Origin: Osedax fenrisi
Taxonomy: Eukaryota > Annelida > Polychaeta > Sabellida > Siboglinidae
Reading direction: 5' to 3'
Assembly: GCA_964019155.1 (NCBI GenBank)
Contig: OZ025243.1
Coordinates: 12,941,944-13,005,943, forward strand
DNA length: 64,000 nt
A program made the position numbers and the translations under genes. Positions 45,977-59,589 of this stretch are shown piece after piece. The first letter of the stretch is position 1. Every line of letters starts with the position of its first letter. The notes beneath the pieces are model-generated. The model ran no database searches. It had not been told where the DNA came from and saw only the letters and a program-made list of their open reading frames with translations.

Positions 45977-47111
45977 TTATTAATTAAAATTGTACATAGA
46001 GACAATTTTAGAATACCATTTATATTAATATACCTAAAATTGAAAAATAATAACTCCTGTCGATTCAGAATGTTGAAATGTTAATTTATTGTCGTTTAAT
46101 CTGGTATAAAATGCATCTCTGTTCTACTTTATATATTTGTTTATTACTTTCTTCTAATGCATAATTATAAGTTATTTTTTTTCAAATTTGTATATATATG
46201 TATTATTTATATGTGGTTTAAATTTGAAGCTATTTGTATGTATATTTAATGAAATATCATCGATTTTGTAGTCACGTGACAATCGGGGACGATTTTGATA
46301 ATGATGACGAATTATTATATGACACCGGTATCAAATAATTATCATAATAATATATAATCATATAAATATACCATATAGTGTATCGTTATCACCCATTATA
46401 GATATTCAATGATGTGTGTCTCTATTATTTAATACTGTTATGTTTATATATATATAAAATATATTTAATATATTCAATGTATTTAATATATTTTAGCTTA
46501 CGATTGATCTGATAAATCATTAATCAGATTTCTACATAAAATATTCATTATAACAATGCATTACTATGCTGACAATACAACAAATATTAATATTAACATA
46601 GTATACTAGAGCTGTAGCTATAGCTACATTTATAGGAACCGTTTTAATAGCCTCAACATGTGACAAACCGATAATGTGGTCATGAAATAGAGGTCAGTTT
46701 GTTAAACCATATTTTAAAATATCGATATCTTAAAAAAATGTAACCTTTATTCAAAATACGATCTGAACTATGTGTTATTGTTTGTGTTTTAACATATTTA
46801 ACACATACATAATAATTGGAATTATTAGATTAAAACAACTTGCCTGATATTTAGTATACATTTAAAAATGAATAATATAGTAGCCAACATCTGGCTATTG
46901 ATGTACACATATAAACGCATATACATAAGGCCTACATTGGTTATTACTTTTATATGAGCATGCTTATACGAACTGCAGTTCGTATCAAAGTATTACTATT
47001 ATTAGATTTTTTAATATCACGGGTTAGTGATTTTATCGCATGGAATTCTGGGAAAATTTAGTTATTTGTTTGTATTTACACATGTTTAAACATCTTTAGA
47101 TACATATAAAT

Positions 47112-47142
<31 letters not shown>

Positions 47143-49845
47143 TATATATATTAATATTGATTTAAGATTACAATTGAAACCTATATTATAAATTTAAAAT
47201 CGTAATATTTTGCTTAATGACCTATATAGGTTGATAACCTATTATATATAATAATATTAATACCCTATAGGTATACTGTTGCTGTAGCTATGTATTATAA
47301 CACATGTAGCTACATCTACAGTATGTGTACCTGTATATTTAATATACCTAGGTATACGTACTTATAATATATAGTATTACATGAACATCGTCGTATAATA
47401 GAAGAAGAAGATATATTTCCTAAATGACCTATATAACGATAGTGCTCCCACTCAATAATCTGTGACGTCATCCTGATCATAAGACTATCTGTTTACATAG
47501 CTCTATTGTTTATTCGTGTAGATTTCGTGTTGGCGCATGCGTTTTTATAGAATATGTATTTTCTCAGGAACCGCTTATATATATATGTACTAACACATGT
47601 ATGTTACTCTGTTATAGTAAATGTAAATAGTGATATTATCGCCTATTCTATTCTAAATGTATTCTATATAAACGACAAACAGAAATAAATTAGCATATAA
47701 ATAGTAATTATAGCGAATGCACAAATAGGATCATAGTTTTAATTACATGTTTTAATTTAATATAATTAATATTAATCTATTATTTCATTTAATCATCATT
47801 TACAATATATCGAATTTTCTAGGATATATTTTATGTAAAAATTAATCAATAATAATAATACATATTTTTACAATTACAATAACAATTTATTATATAAAGT
47901 TAAATAAAATAAATTTAAAATACGACATTTGAAATATAATAATCCATAAATCTATAACTACACTCTATACTCTACACTATAGTATAGTATGTAGTGTATA
48001 CACTACATACTATACTATACACTAAACTCTATACATAATCTATTTATAACTCGTATCTTTTACACGTCTATTCTTAATAATAACGTATACGTTCGCATTC
48101 TGCATTGATATATCCGTGTTTATATTATAGGTCGGGTTTATTATAATTTATAGGTCGGGTTTTGATTCAAATATCATTTTACTATAATAATAATTCAGTA
48201 ATTCAATAGAAATATAACATCTCATCATCCTCCTGATCATTCATCTCATCATTCATCTTCTGCTATATATATATCCTGCTATAAATGTTATATAATAGAT
48301 ACTTAGATTCGTGTTTTTGGGTCCCCATGCCAAACTAAATAATTACATAAACATATTCTCTAGTAACATATCTTATATGATTACAACATAATTCATGAAA
48401 TCAATAATTTTGAATTGAGTAAATATTTTCAAAATCATTTTTTTATTAAAATTACTTACTATTCGTATAAATATATAATGAAACCACTATTTACAATACA
48501 ATACTATTTAGAAAGAAAGTATATCGCATTTATCTATGAACAAAATAGTAATGTACTTTTAATCATTCTTTTTCGTCATCACTTTTTGTCTATCATAATA
48601 CAGTTTTGGTGGTTCGTGAATTTACGCTTATTTATTCAGTAATTGATATAACATATTATATATGATAAATAATCATAGCTTGTTTAAATTCTCTTTGATA
48701 TTAATAATATATATATTATGTATACATGTACATTATTCAGTAGTTAACTTTGCAGCTGTTGGTGTGTAGAATTTATAAACTTCACTTCAAAGCATTTACG
48801 GTATTATATATATATTTATATATATAACTTTATGTATACATTTTATAGATAGTGAACTAATCGAGTATAAATAACATTTTATTGCATATTATAGTAATTT
48901 GATTTAATAATGTAATGACAATCGCATGATTTATAATGTTCTAATTATTGTTAACCTATATTGATGATGATGATGATGATGATTATATACGGGTTATTAT
49001 CAACTATTTATTAACATTAACTAATTAATATTAATATTAACTATTTCTTATCGATTTTTAATAATTGTTGTTAGAAAATCAATCAAATCTATTTGATTAT
49101 AATATCGAATAGATTTGAATGATTAACTAAAAAAATAATATTTAAATAAATTTAAACTTGCGTGCTATTTAAATGTTTATTTAGTTAAAGGGTATATGTA
49201 CATATTTATAATAAATGATAGACTTAATACAAAGTATTGTATATAATCTTAATTTTTTTTTACTAAATTTCATTATAACCTATAGGTTATATATATAATG
49301 ATTAATTATATATAATTTTATATATTTGTGTGTATGTATATATGTATATAATATAATATTTAGTAATATTATAATATATTTCTTTATTTTATATAATATA
49401 CCATATAGAAAAGGTTTATATAGTTTTTATAAGAATGGTTTATTGAATATGAATGAATGAATGAAATCAGTTTATAGACAATTGTCTAAGGAGGATCATT
49501 GAAAGCTATAAGTAGCTTTATTAAGTCGATACCTCCATAGTATATGAATATAATAGCTTTGGGACATTTATACAATAATAATAAGACTTGTGTACTAGAA
49601 TTCATTATAATAAGAGTACAGAAATATATATAAAGAGAATAATAATAATAATAAAAATAATGTCCCTCAGCGTATTTCATCATGTTTCATCAATCCATTA
49701 AATAAACTAATAATATAAAATGTGTTAAAACTTGTGCAAACAAATATAAAACAAAAAGTGCGAATAAAATAATAAAAAATTATATAGAATAATAATATTA
49801 TTTTAATAGGTGTTAGATTTTTCTAAATTTAAACTTTATTGACAT
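45977..49845. other. A+T-rich non-coding DNA
   Basis: Contains (TA)n near 47115-47150, a (GAT)n stretch near 48963-48981 and the 42-bp palindrome listed separately. The open frames here are short and low-complexity. No gene or further mobile element recognised. Confidence 0.5.
47978..48019. repeat. 42-bp perfect palindrome
   Basis: TATAGTATAGTATGTAGTG followed by TATA and its exact reverse complement. There is no spacer, so a cruciform is possible. Confidence 0.85.
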
Positions 49846-50085
49846 AATGTCCCTTCGAAGACGCTCTCTTGTTCAGACGTCCATGGTTTAACGAGAGTCG
49901 ATCATTTATTTATACAGAATCATATAATATCACTTCTAAATAGTATGTTAATACATATAGGTAAATTAAAATATATAAATTAAATAATATAAATTAAAAT
50001 ATATTTTAATGGTCCGGAAGGGGATTTAACCCGTATCCTATAATACATGTGTGTCCTGTTAGCCAACTGCGCCACATAGGCAGTT
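49846..50085 (-). mobile_element. tRNA-derived SINE, copy 4
   Basis: Body AATGTCCCTTCGAAGACGCTC on the left and a decayed tRNA-like head on the right (inverse of GTTAAATCCCC for box B, GCGCAGTTGGCTAACAGG for the box A region). The 3' domain and tail are missing or diverged. Confidence 0.72.
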
Positions 50086-52118
50086 ATATACATATATGTC
50101 ACGTGTTAGGTATACCTAACACGTGACCATTGCTAATGAAGTATCGCAGTTGTCACGCAATGACACGTGGTATGTTAATAGATACGTGTCGATACGAACC
50201 GTAATGTCAGTATATATATATATATATTTATTAGTCCGTATTTACATATATATATATATATATATTATTATATATATATATTTAGTTTATACACTATTAC
50301 AGTTAAACTAGATTATAAATAGATACTAATCGACTAATCTAGTATTAATATAACTATATATATTACCCTATAGGGTAATACAACTATAAGGGAATACTAT
50401 AATAATATATTACCTATAGTCCTTGTTAATTTTATAAGTGTACAATATTACTAATACGAATATATATGATATTTATTATATTAATAAATGATATGATTCA
50501 CATATGACTTATGGTCACAATCCTACGCGCATAACATGACGCATCGATAAGAGTCATTCGTGAGGTATGACTCATCGATAAGAATCACGTGACGTCCCCT
50601 TAAGTGTGTGGTGCGATATGTAGTATTATCAGTGAGACTATAGTCTCTATAGGATAGTGGACTAATGTGCGCGTATTTAACGTTACTTCGATGTAATGTG
50701 TGAACACACGCACGCCCATATGTACACGACTTGACATTATGACATTTTTATATATCTATATCTATATTATACGTTTTATTCTAATATGAATATACATAAG
50801 CATATATATATATTTATTAATGTCTATTCATATTAGTATCTACTTAGAATAATACATATATAATATATATATATATATATATATTATTATATATATAAAG
50901 TATATAAGTATCCTCATCCGTATAGCTAATAGATGTGTAATAGATGTGTATTAGATATGCAGTATTTCTGTATATGGTTAGTAATGTAATCACTATAGTC
51001 CCCTGGGTACAGCTGTACTTAGTACTTCATTAGGAAATTATACAGTACACACACATACACACACTACACCTTTAGCTATGTAACCTAGATTTACTATACA
51101 TAATGTACAAAGTACTGCATGAATATATAATTACCATGGTTAACTTTACTAAATATGAGTAATCTATTACATTTATAAATATAATATAATAGTCTATATA
51201 ATAGATTTTATTTTTGGTATATAATTTAGTGTAATTATAATTAATGAATACTACCGATTCGATATTTATCGATTTAATTATACATTATACATATCTCTAC
51301 ATGTATATATGTAGAAAAATGTATACAATTATGTAAATGGTATAGGTAATATAGTATATATATATATATAGTAATATGTAGCCTAATATAATATAAAATA
51401 AAATGTTGTATTTAATCAAAATAATAATAAATGATATACACAATTAATACAAGTTTATAGTAATCTGCAGTCCAATATAGTGTACATTACTGAGACAACA
51501 TATTTATGTTGATACTATAATTAAAATCAAGTGAGTAATGAGTGGACAGAGGAGGTATATATACCTATAGGTATACCTATAGTTATAACTATAGTTGCAT
51601 ATATAAATGAAATGTATGAACAAGGCACTAGCGAGATCTCACACTAGTGTGGGACCCATGGGTCTATGAATACATATTCTCTATGGGAACGCATACTCTC
51701 TATATAAATCTATGGGGGACGTTTTGAATTAGCAGGAGCATTAATAAAAGTAACTTATTGGTAAAGATTCTTTACTAAAGAACCAGTGGAGTTTATTAAG
51801 GTGGAGTTTTACATGCATGCATAGTATAGCATTTGATGTGACAGAAGACATACAAGGTTTGATGTGTATTAGGTATTAGGTATTTGTTAAGAGAGATGCG
51901 CTAGTATACTATGGTTGCGGTAGTAGAAGTGAGCGATAATACGTGAGGAGAATGAGGCGATTAATGAAGCTACCACGGCTGTCATCGAACGTATGTTTAA
52001 CGGAAAGAGTAGAGATGAACATTAATGGTTTTAATCATGATTACCAATGATTAAACATGAGTAATTATGACATCACATGCATGTGCTAATGTTTATAATT
52101 AAATAAATCCATATATAC

Positions 52119-52155
<37 letters not shown>

Positions 52156-52212
52156 TTTACAACATGAAATAATAAATCTGATTTATTTATTTATTTATAT
52201 ATACGAATAGTG

Positions 52213-52250
<38 letters not shown>

Positions 52251-52325
52251 TATATTCAATTTTGTAAACATACACTTAATAATAGATTATAGTATATTTT
52301 AATTCACATTTTATTTTCTTATAAG

Positions 52326-52364
<39 letters not shown>

Positions 52365-53175
52365 AAAATCAATAAAAACAATATATAATAAATTCAGGTT
52401 TATAATATTCAATTAGAAAATCGTAAACAAAAATATATTTTTATATATTTGTATATGTGTGCATATGTATGTTGTTGTAGAATAAATATAATATTATAAA
52501 ATGTTACTTTTACATATACATATAACACATAACCCAACACTACACTTTTATTACACAGTAAATCACAGCAATACTTGCGAATATGATACTATATAATTAA
52601 GATAATACTACAGAATCGAGCCTATTACTCTCGGGTGAATACTATCTCTATAGTATACTGTAGATATCTATATATCTCGTACAGTAGATATTATCAGTAG
52701 ATAATAGCTACTGAACAATACAGTACCATCATATATTATGAGTATACTCAAACAATGTAAGGGCATGACGTAGTTTCATTCTATAAATAGATATTCGTTA
52801 CAATAAAGTATATAATAGGTACTCTACCTGTATATAATAATACAAACCGCATTATTGTCATGGTATCGATTTACTAAAGTTTTAATTTTACAAGTCTTAT
52901 TATGTTTCGTATATATTTAATACATTTGATAATATTTGAATATTTTAATAATATTTTAACTATTATAATATATTAAGTTATACTAATGTTAAAGTTGAAT
53001 AATAATATAAATGTTTATAATGTATTCATTATATAATAATAATAATATCAGATTCAGTTGATGACCGAGATCAAAATATACGTATAGTATACTTTATATA
53101 CATATATTTTACAATAAATATTTCTATAATATATAATATATATGATAATAATAGTTAATAAATATATATATATAG
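50086..53175. other. A+T-rich non-coding DNA
   Basis: Several (TA)n runs (near 50866, 52123, 52219 and 52329). The plus strand is purine-rich at about 51700-52010 without a sustained frame. No gene recognised. Confidence 0.5.
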
Positions 53176-53213
53176 CAAAGATTTTCCAAAGATTTTCCTT
53201 TGGAAAATCTTTG
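53176..53213. mobile_element. 38-bp insertion consisting only of two inverted ends
   Basis: CAAAGATTTTCCAAAG (53176-53191), a six-base loop, and the exact reverse complement (53198-53213). The flanks TATATAG (53169-53175) and TATATAG (53214-53220) are identical. Ends and duplication length match the 454-bp element at 43703. Confidence 0.65.
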
Positions 53214-53220
53214 TATATAG

Positions 53221-53425
53221 TATTATAAAATTATACAACATTTTGATATAATATTATATGTACATTATTAACTATTGTTAATATATATTATATAATCTAG
53301 AAGTGTTCATTATAATGTATACATTATTGACGTTTATATTATTATAATGTAACCATATATATTAATATAGTATTAATATAACCATATTACATAACATAAC
53401 CATATTATATAACTGTGTGTCTCAA
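53221..53425. other. Non-coding DNA
   Basis: A+T-rich; CCATATTA-type short repeats near 53355-53410. No gene. Confidence 0.4.
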
Positions 53426-53718
53426 TAACTCCCTGTGTGGTTCAGTGGCTAAGGCATCAGACACACGATCAGTAGGACGCGGGTTCGAGCCTCATCAGGC
53501 CCATTAATTCATTTAAAAAAATGAGTCTTCAAATATTATTTAGAAGTGATCTTATATAAATAAATGACCGGCTCTCGTTAAAACCATGGATGCCTTAACA
53601 TGAGAGCGGATTCGAAGGTACATTAGAGCCATATATGCTTATAAGTGATATGTATACTACATCTAAGTTCCTGGATGAGATGAAAGGACTCCACCAAATA
53701 ACAATAACAATAACAATA
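53426..53718 (+). mobile_element. tRNA-derived SINE, copy 5 (best preserved)
   Basis: The tRNA-like head has box A-like TGGTTCAGTGG (53438-53448) and box B-like GGGTTCGAGCC (53481-53491). The body contains GACCGGCTCTCGTTAAAACC and AAGTTCCTGGATGAGATGAAAG. The tail is AATAACAATAACAATAACAA. The order of head, body, 3' domain and simple-repeat tail is that of a LINE-mobilised SINE; RNA polymerase III boxes are present. Confidence 0.85.
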
Positions 53719-53857
53719 TATGGTTATATTTAATGATGGATATAATAAGTGTATATATATATATATACAAGTTAAATTAAGGGTAATTGTCTCGACAAGC
53801 AGCAATGCTTCTACAATTACCCAGGTACTTGTACCTAAATCTGATAATAATAATAAT

Positions 53858-53902
<45 letters not shown>

Positions 53903-54926
53903 TGTAGATAATATTAATATTTAAATATCCTTTATTATCGCCAGAATCTTGTTTCATATCAAGGAAGCATCCGTTATAACTAACATATTTACAATCTATA
54001 TTATAAATCTATTGAGGTACACCCTATTCTAGTTTTACTAGATAAAGACTGCAATTGCCTGTTATTTTCTACAATAGTAACGTTGTTATATTAATTGTTT
54101 TGTTAATAAGACATCTGTAATTTTTTCCGGAAGATTCTCGTAAGTATTCGTTATCTATTAGTATTTGCTATATTACATATACTGAAGTATGGGTTTGCAT
54201 ATATCTCTGAATAACTATTACATAGTCATTATTAACTGTTAATATTAGTAATGATGTTCCGATTAGAATCATATTACTATAATATAAATACAATTTAACT
54301 TTCAATAATTCAAGTAGTTGGTATGATGGGAAGATATAATAAATAAGATCGAATAATATTTATATTATGTAAATGATAATTTACTTAATCACATACACAC
54401 ATACACACACATACACATATACACACATATATATCATGAAAGATCTTCAGAGATATCTATATAGCATCGATGCTATCTAATTCTGAAATAATATAAATCT
54501 ATAATAATCGTATACGTTTATCTAACGAATAGTACAAATCACCCATAGTACCAGAAACTCAATGTCAGTAGTGTGGTAGTTTCTATTTTAACCTTTGTAT
54601 AGATTACATTTCATTATCATTAATATATTTAATGAGTTACTTAGATATATTTTATTCAAAAAATTACTTATAGGAATTACCATTAGAAAATATGACTAAA
54701 ATTTCTAAAATTACTAGAATATATATCTATTTATGATTGGATATATCAAAAATGATTTATAAATAATTTGGGAATTTCCTAGTTTTTTAATTAATAAATT
54801 ATAAGTGTGCAGATGAAACTAGACAACTATACATTGAGTTTACTTATAAGAGGATTAGGCCTGCTTAATAAAGGATTAAAGGATGGTTCAATACAGGATG
54901 ATAAATAATATATTATACGTAATATA
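53719..54926. other. A+T-rich non-coding DNA
   Basis: (TA)n lies at about 53862-53899, with CACACATA-type repeats near 54391-54430. No gene seen. Confidence 0.5.
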
Positions 54927-55815
54927 GGGGAAAGTAGCCGTATACGGACAGTGCCCGAATACGGACACTCTCGGTATCTCAGAAACCATAAACCCTACAA
55001 AAAAATGTTTAATGAATAAAATATTCAAAATTATATATATAGTCTAAAAAATATATTTTTTATTTTTTAATTATTTCAAATATTGCTGATATATCCAATA
55101 AACTGATTTTTTTTATTATGTTATTAAATTTATGAAAAAAATGTCAACATAAAACCTTATCAAGAATATACAAATGTATCGATATAAAATATAACACTAT
55201 ATTATTAAAAAATAAAGTATTCTAAAATTATATATATAATTTCTATATTTTTTATAAAATATTCATTAAGTTATAAGCATATATCTAGAGGTCATATAAG
55301 TTCCTATTACGGACACTCTAAATATATTAATACGGACAACCTATAACCAATCAGCGCGCAGTGTATTAACTATTCTGATTCACATAAAAATCGCGTGCGT
55401 TATAATATTAATACCACCAATAAAGCTAAATCTAATATTTTTATTATTTAGATACTTAAATTATATTATTAATTAAAAAAATAATAAAAATAAATAAATT
55501 ATTATTTAACTAAGTAAATTAGAATAAATTATTCATAAAATTAATTATAAATAATGTAATTGTAATTTGTTTGATTGAGTGATCAATAATATATAGTTTA
55601 TCTAGTTGTATATAGGGTGTCCGTATTCGGACTTGGGTACCGAATACGGACACCCCCATTATCTATGGAATTAAAAGATTAAATAACATTTTAAAATCAC
55701 AATAATATCTATAATCATATAATATTAATATATTGTAATTTTTGAATAAAAATAATGAGTCATAAAATGTTAAGTCCATTTATGGTTAAAGTGTCCGTAT
55801 TATGTTAATTTCCCC
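54927..55815 (-). mobile_element. GGGGAAAGT-family DNA transposon, subfamily 1, copy B
   Basis: 889 bp between TA dinucleotides. GGGGAAAGTAGCCG is on the left and an inverted GGGGAAATTAACA on the right. It lies in reverse orientation to copy A, aligning along its full length. (C)GAATACGGACAC-type motifs recur near 54950, 55310, 55328, 55618, 55636 and 55793. Confidence 0.85.
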
Positions 55816-56085
55816 TAGGTACCTACGAATAAGTAAGTATATACATATAGATGTCAACAATTGAAAGAGGGAGACAATTATTAATTAAGATGATATCATA
55901 CTGATATTGAATAAGTACTATATATAACTAACTATAGTTAATATAAATTATAATTTAAAACAATAATGTATATTAATTACAAATATTTTAATAAATTATA
56001 ATCAACATTCTCAATAAATGAAAAATATAACTTGTTATCAATAAAAGGACAAATTTGTTTATGTTAAAAATGTTAACATTTAAAT

Positions 56086-56161
<76 letters not shown>
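55816..56161. other. Non-coding DNA with long (TA)n
   Basis: Ends in a (TA)n array at 56089-56152. Nothing else recognised. Confidence 0.45.
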
Positions 56162-56163
<2 letters not shown>

Positions 56164-56689
56164 CGGTAGAAGCTCGGTAACTCAACATGCCGATAACTCA
56201 ACATTGCCGATAACTCAACATCCAAAAAATATTTAGTTGGATTCGTATCTTTTACATGTTAATAAAAACCCTATTACTCAACAAATATAACTCAACATAC
56301 ATATAACTCAACATCGTTTTTATAATCCTAGCCTATACATTACATGTAAATATACATCCGATAACTCAACATTTATGAAAAATCAAAATATCACAAACAT
56401 ATGTTGTTGGATTCGTATCTTTTACATGTAATAAAACTACATTGCTCAACAAATATAATTCAGCATACATTATTCAACATGGTTTTATTTAATAATATAT
56501 GGATATAAATATATAACCGTAAAAATACAATTACAATTATTATATTATCATACGAGTACTATTTTGAATGCATTTATGTGAACAAAACATTAATTAAGTA
56601 ATTACTTTATACATCCGATAACTCAACATACTCGCTAACTCAACATGAAAACTCCGTCCCGTCAATGTTGAGTTATCGAGCTTTGACTG
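56164..56689. mobile_element. Pogo/Tigger-like non-autonomous transposon
   Basis: 526 bp flanked by TA (56162-56163 and 56690-56691). The inverted ends are CGGTAGAAGCTCGGTAACTC and CAGTCAAAGCTCGATAACTC. Ends of the CAGT...CTCG type and TA duplications suit pogo-group elements. The decamer AACTCAACAT or close variants recurs about twelve times. A segment with TTGGATTCGTATCTTTTACATG occurs twice (about 56236 and 56403). Confidence 0.82.
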
Positions 56690-56691
56690 TA

Positions 56692-57186
56692 TATATAATT
56701 TATAGATAGAAATATTATATACAAACACAAAATGATGATATACGGTTTATTAAGAACTTAAACAGGTCATATAAAATAGATCTCTTCGCTCGTACGGGAA
56801 GAAAATAATAATAAGATAATAATAATATGATAATAATTATATAATAATAATACGTTGAAGATAAAATGAGACAAACATAACGGATACACAAATGATAATG
56901 TGGATGATTTGGTGATTAGAGATAGAGAGAAAATAAGAAGTAAGATTTATAAATATTTTAAGGGATCTAATATAACAGATGGTAGGGAATTCCATAGAGT
57001 TGAACCAGAATTTTTTAAATATTTGTTATTTTTCTAGAGTTCCGGGAGATAAGGAGAGGAATTTTGGTAACAAATAGAAGGTAGTATTGTACGTTTTTAA
57101 TTAGATCAGAAATATAGCTATGTGATAGGATATATTGATTTATGGATTATAGAGAGCACACGTAATTTACACTTGAGGGAAAAGGG
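56692..57186. other. Non-coding DNA
   Basis: ATAATAATA-rich stretch, then a mildly G-rich segment without a frame. No gene recognised. Confidence 0.4.
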
Positions 57187-57188
57187 TA

Positions 57189-57720
57189 CACAGTTAAAAA
57201 AAATCCGATTCATAGGAATATTTTATTATAGGAATCGGATTAAAAGTGGAAAACAGATTCCTGTAAAGTTTATTTAGAAAACGGTTTATATAACGATACC
57301 TACCATTATCGTGCAGGAATCGCATTATTATCGATACCAAAAATAATTATTGAGAATCGGTTTTTAAAAAGAATTCTTAAACTAATTATTGAGAATCGAT
57401 TTAGAAAACTTAAGTTATTGATGTAAGTATTACTTAAGTTATAGGTATATTATTTTTTATAATATAGAAAAAATAAAATATTATACCTTTTAATTATTAT
57501 AATATATTTATATAATTTGTTAATTATTATTTTAATAATTATTACTGTAATATTGTATTTTACATATAAACTTACGTTCAACTTACACCAACAACGAAAA
57601 TTAAACCGATTCCTATAGTAATAGTTTAGGAATCGATTTCAAACCTAATGGGGTTGTATTATCATTAAGATACTCAGGAAATGATGAATACTTTAAAACG
57701 AATCGGATTTGTTAACTGTG
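57189..57720. mobile_element. Tc1/mariner-like non-autonomous transposon
   Basis: 532 bp flanked by TA on both sides. Ends CACAGTTAAAAAAAATCCGATTC and, inverted, CACAGTTAACAAATCCGATTC. The GGAATCG/CGATTCC motif recurs through the element (near 57233, 57260, 57310, 57385, 57605 and 57632). No coding frame. Confidence 0.8.
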
Positions 57721-57722
57721 TA

Positions 57723-57921
57723 GCCACATATGCGATGAATGATGAGATTTTGTATATATTATTTATAAAAATATTATTTATTTTGTAAAAGTAAATTTTA
57801 ATTTATTTAAACCTTTAAGATAATATTCATGTATGCCTCCACGGTTATATTATTTCTGAATATAATTTAATAATATGTGATGATGTAATTATAATATATT
57901 TAATTGTCGAATATATATTTG

Positions 57922-57968
<47 letters not shown>

Positions 57969-58100
57969 GAATGGATATTTATTTTCTGAATATTGAATTA
58001 TATGCAGAAAGATATTCAGAAGATATACGTAGCTTATATTAAGAATATCCTTATAGAAAAAATATCAAATATTTATAATATAATAATAATTACGAAATAA

Positions 58101-58141
<41 letters not shown>

Positions 58142-58292
58142 CATGTAAATTATCGTCTACGATAGCGCATGTAAATCATTGTTTACATCTCGCGAGATGT
58201 GCGGTGTCCTACATATGTTTACACGGAAGTCATTAACAATATGATAAATTATATTTAGATACCCACTCACATATATAGAGGAATGTATTATA

Positions 58293-58332
<40 letters not shown>

Positions 58333-58577
58333 GCAATATAGTATAGTAACAATAGTACACACATAAGATGCTACTGTATGCAATAACATAGCCATACTGT
58401 ACAGTGTACACATTACTATGATGTATTCCAGTACACCTGTACGACGTACCGTACACAGTATAGCGTGTTGTGCTACTGTTCTCCTCCCTCTGTAACATCA
58501 CGTTAGTCTCGCGCGTAGCTTATAGTATGGGAGTAATATGTGTGTGGATATGTGCGCACTGATTATGTGCACATATG
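57723..58577. other. Non-coding DNA with (TA)n
   Basis: (TA)n lies at 57929-57965, 58103-58137 and 58297-58329. A less A+T-rich stretch at 58340-58560 has no convincing frame. Confidence 0.45.
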
Positions 58578-59589
58578 TGACTGTTTATGTAGATATATAT
58601 GACTGTTTATGTCGATATATGTGACTGTTTATGTCGATATATGTGACTGTTTATGTAGATATATATGACTGTTTATGTAGATATATATGACTGTTTATGT
58701 CGATATATGTGACTGTTTATGTCGATATATGTGACTGTTTATGTAGATATATATGACTGTTTATGTAGATATATATGACTGTTTATGTAGATATATATGA
58801 CTGTTTATGTCGATATATGTGACTGTTTATGTAGATATATATGACTGTTTATGTCGATATATGTGACTATTTATGTAGATATATATGACTGTTTATGTCG
58901 ATATATGTGACTGTTTATGTAGATATATATGACTGTTTATGTCGATATATGTGACTGTTTATGTAGATATATATGACTGTTTATGTCGATATATGTGACT
59001 GTTTATGTAGATATATATGACTGTTTATGTCGATATATGTGACTGTTTATGTAGATATATATGACTGTTTATGTAGATATATATGAATGTTTATGTCGAT
59101 ATATGTGACTGTTTATGTAGATATATATGACTGTTTATGTCGATATATGTGACTGTTTATGTAGATATATATGACTGTTTATGTCGATATATGTGACTGT
59201 TTATGTAGATATATATGACTGTTTATGTCGATATATGTGACTGTTTATGTAGATATATATGACTGTTTATGTCGATATATGTGACTGTTTATGTAGATAT
59301 ATATGACTGTTTATGTCGATATATGTGACTGTTTATGTAGATATATATGACTGTTTATGTAGATATATATGAATGTTTATGTCGATATATGTGACTGTTT
59401 ATGTAGATATATATGACTGTTTATGTCGATATATGTGACTGTTTATGTAGATATATATGAATGTTTATGTAGATATATGTGACTGTTTATGTAGATATAT
59501 ATGACTGTTTATGTCGATATATGTGACTGTTTATGTAGATATATATGACTATTTATGTCGATATATGTGACATTTTATGTTGACATATG
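58578..59589. repeat. 22-bp minisatellite, about 46 copies
   Basis: Unit TGACTGTTTATGTNGATATATN, with two main variants. One has A at the first N and A at the end, the other C and G. They are mixed at first and then largely alternate. Rare TGAATG variants at 59084 and 59370 lie exactly 286 bp (13 units) apart, pointing to duplication of a multi-unit block. The last units decay into flanking sequence. Confidence 0.95.

Noticed and set aside
47460..47470. A CRE-like site (GTGACGTCAT)
   Set aside because: A single 8-10-bp match with no gene next to it has no support as a regulatory element.
53431..53500. A tRNA gene
   Set aside because: Boxes A and B are present, but the cloverleaf does not close convincingly, and the sequence is fused to a repeated SINE body with copies elsewhere.
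58578..59589. CRISPR-like regular repeats
   Set aside because: Units are directly adjacent with no unique spacers, and the context is eukaryotic; it is a minisatellite.
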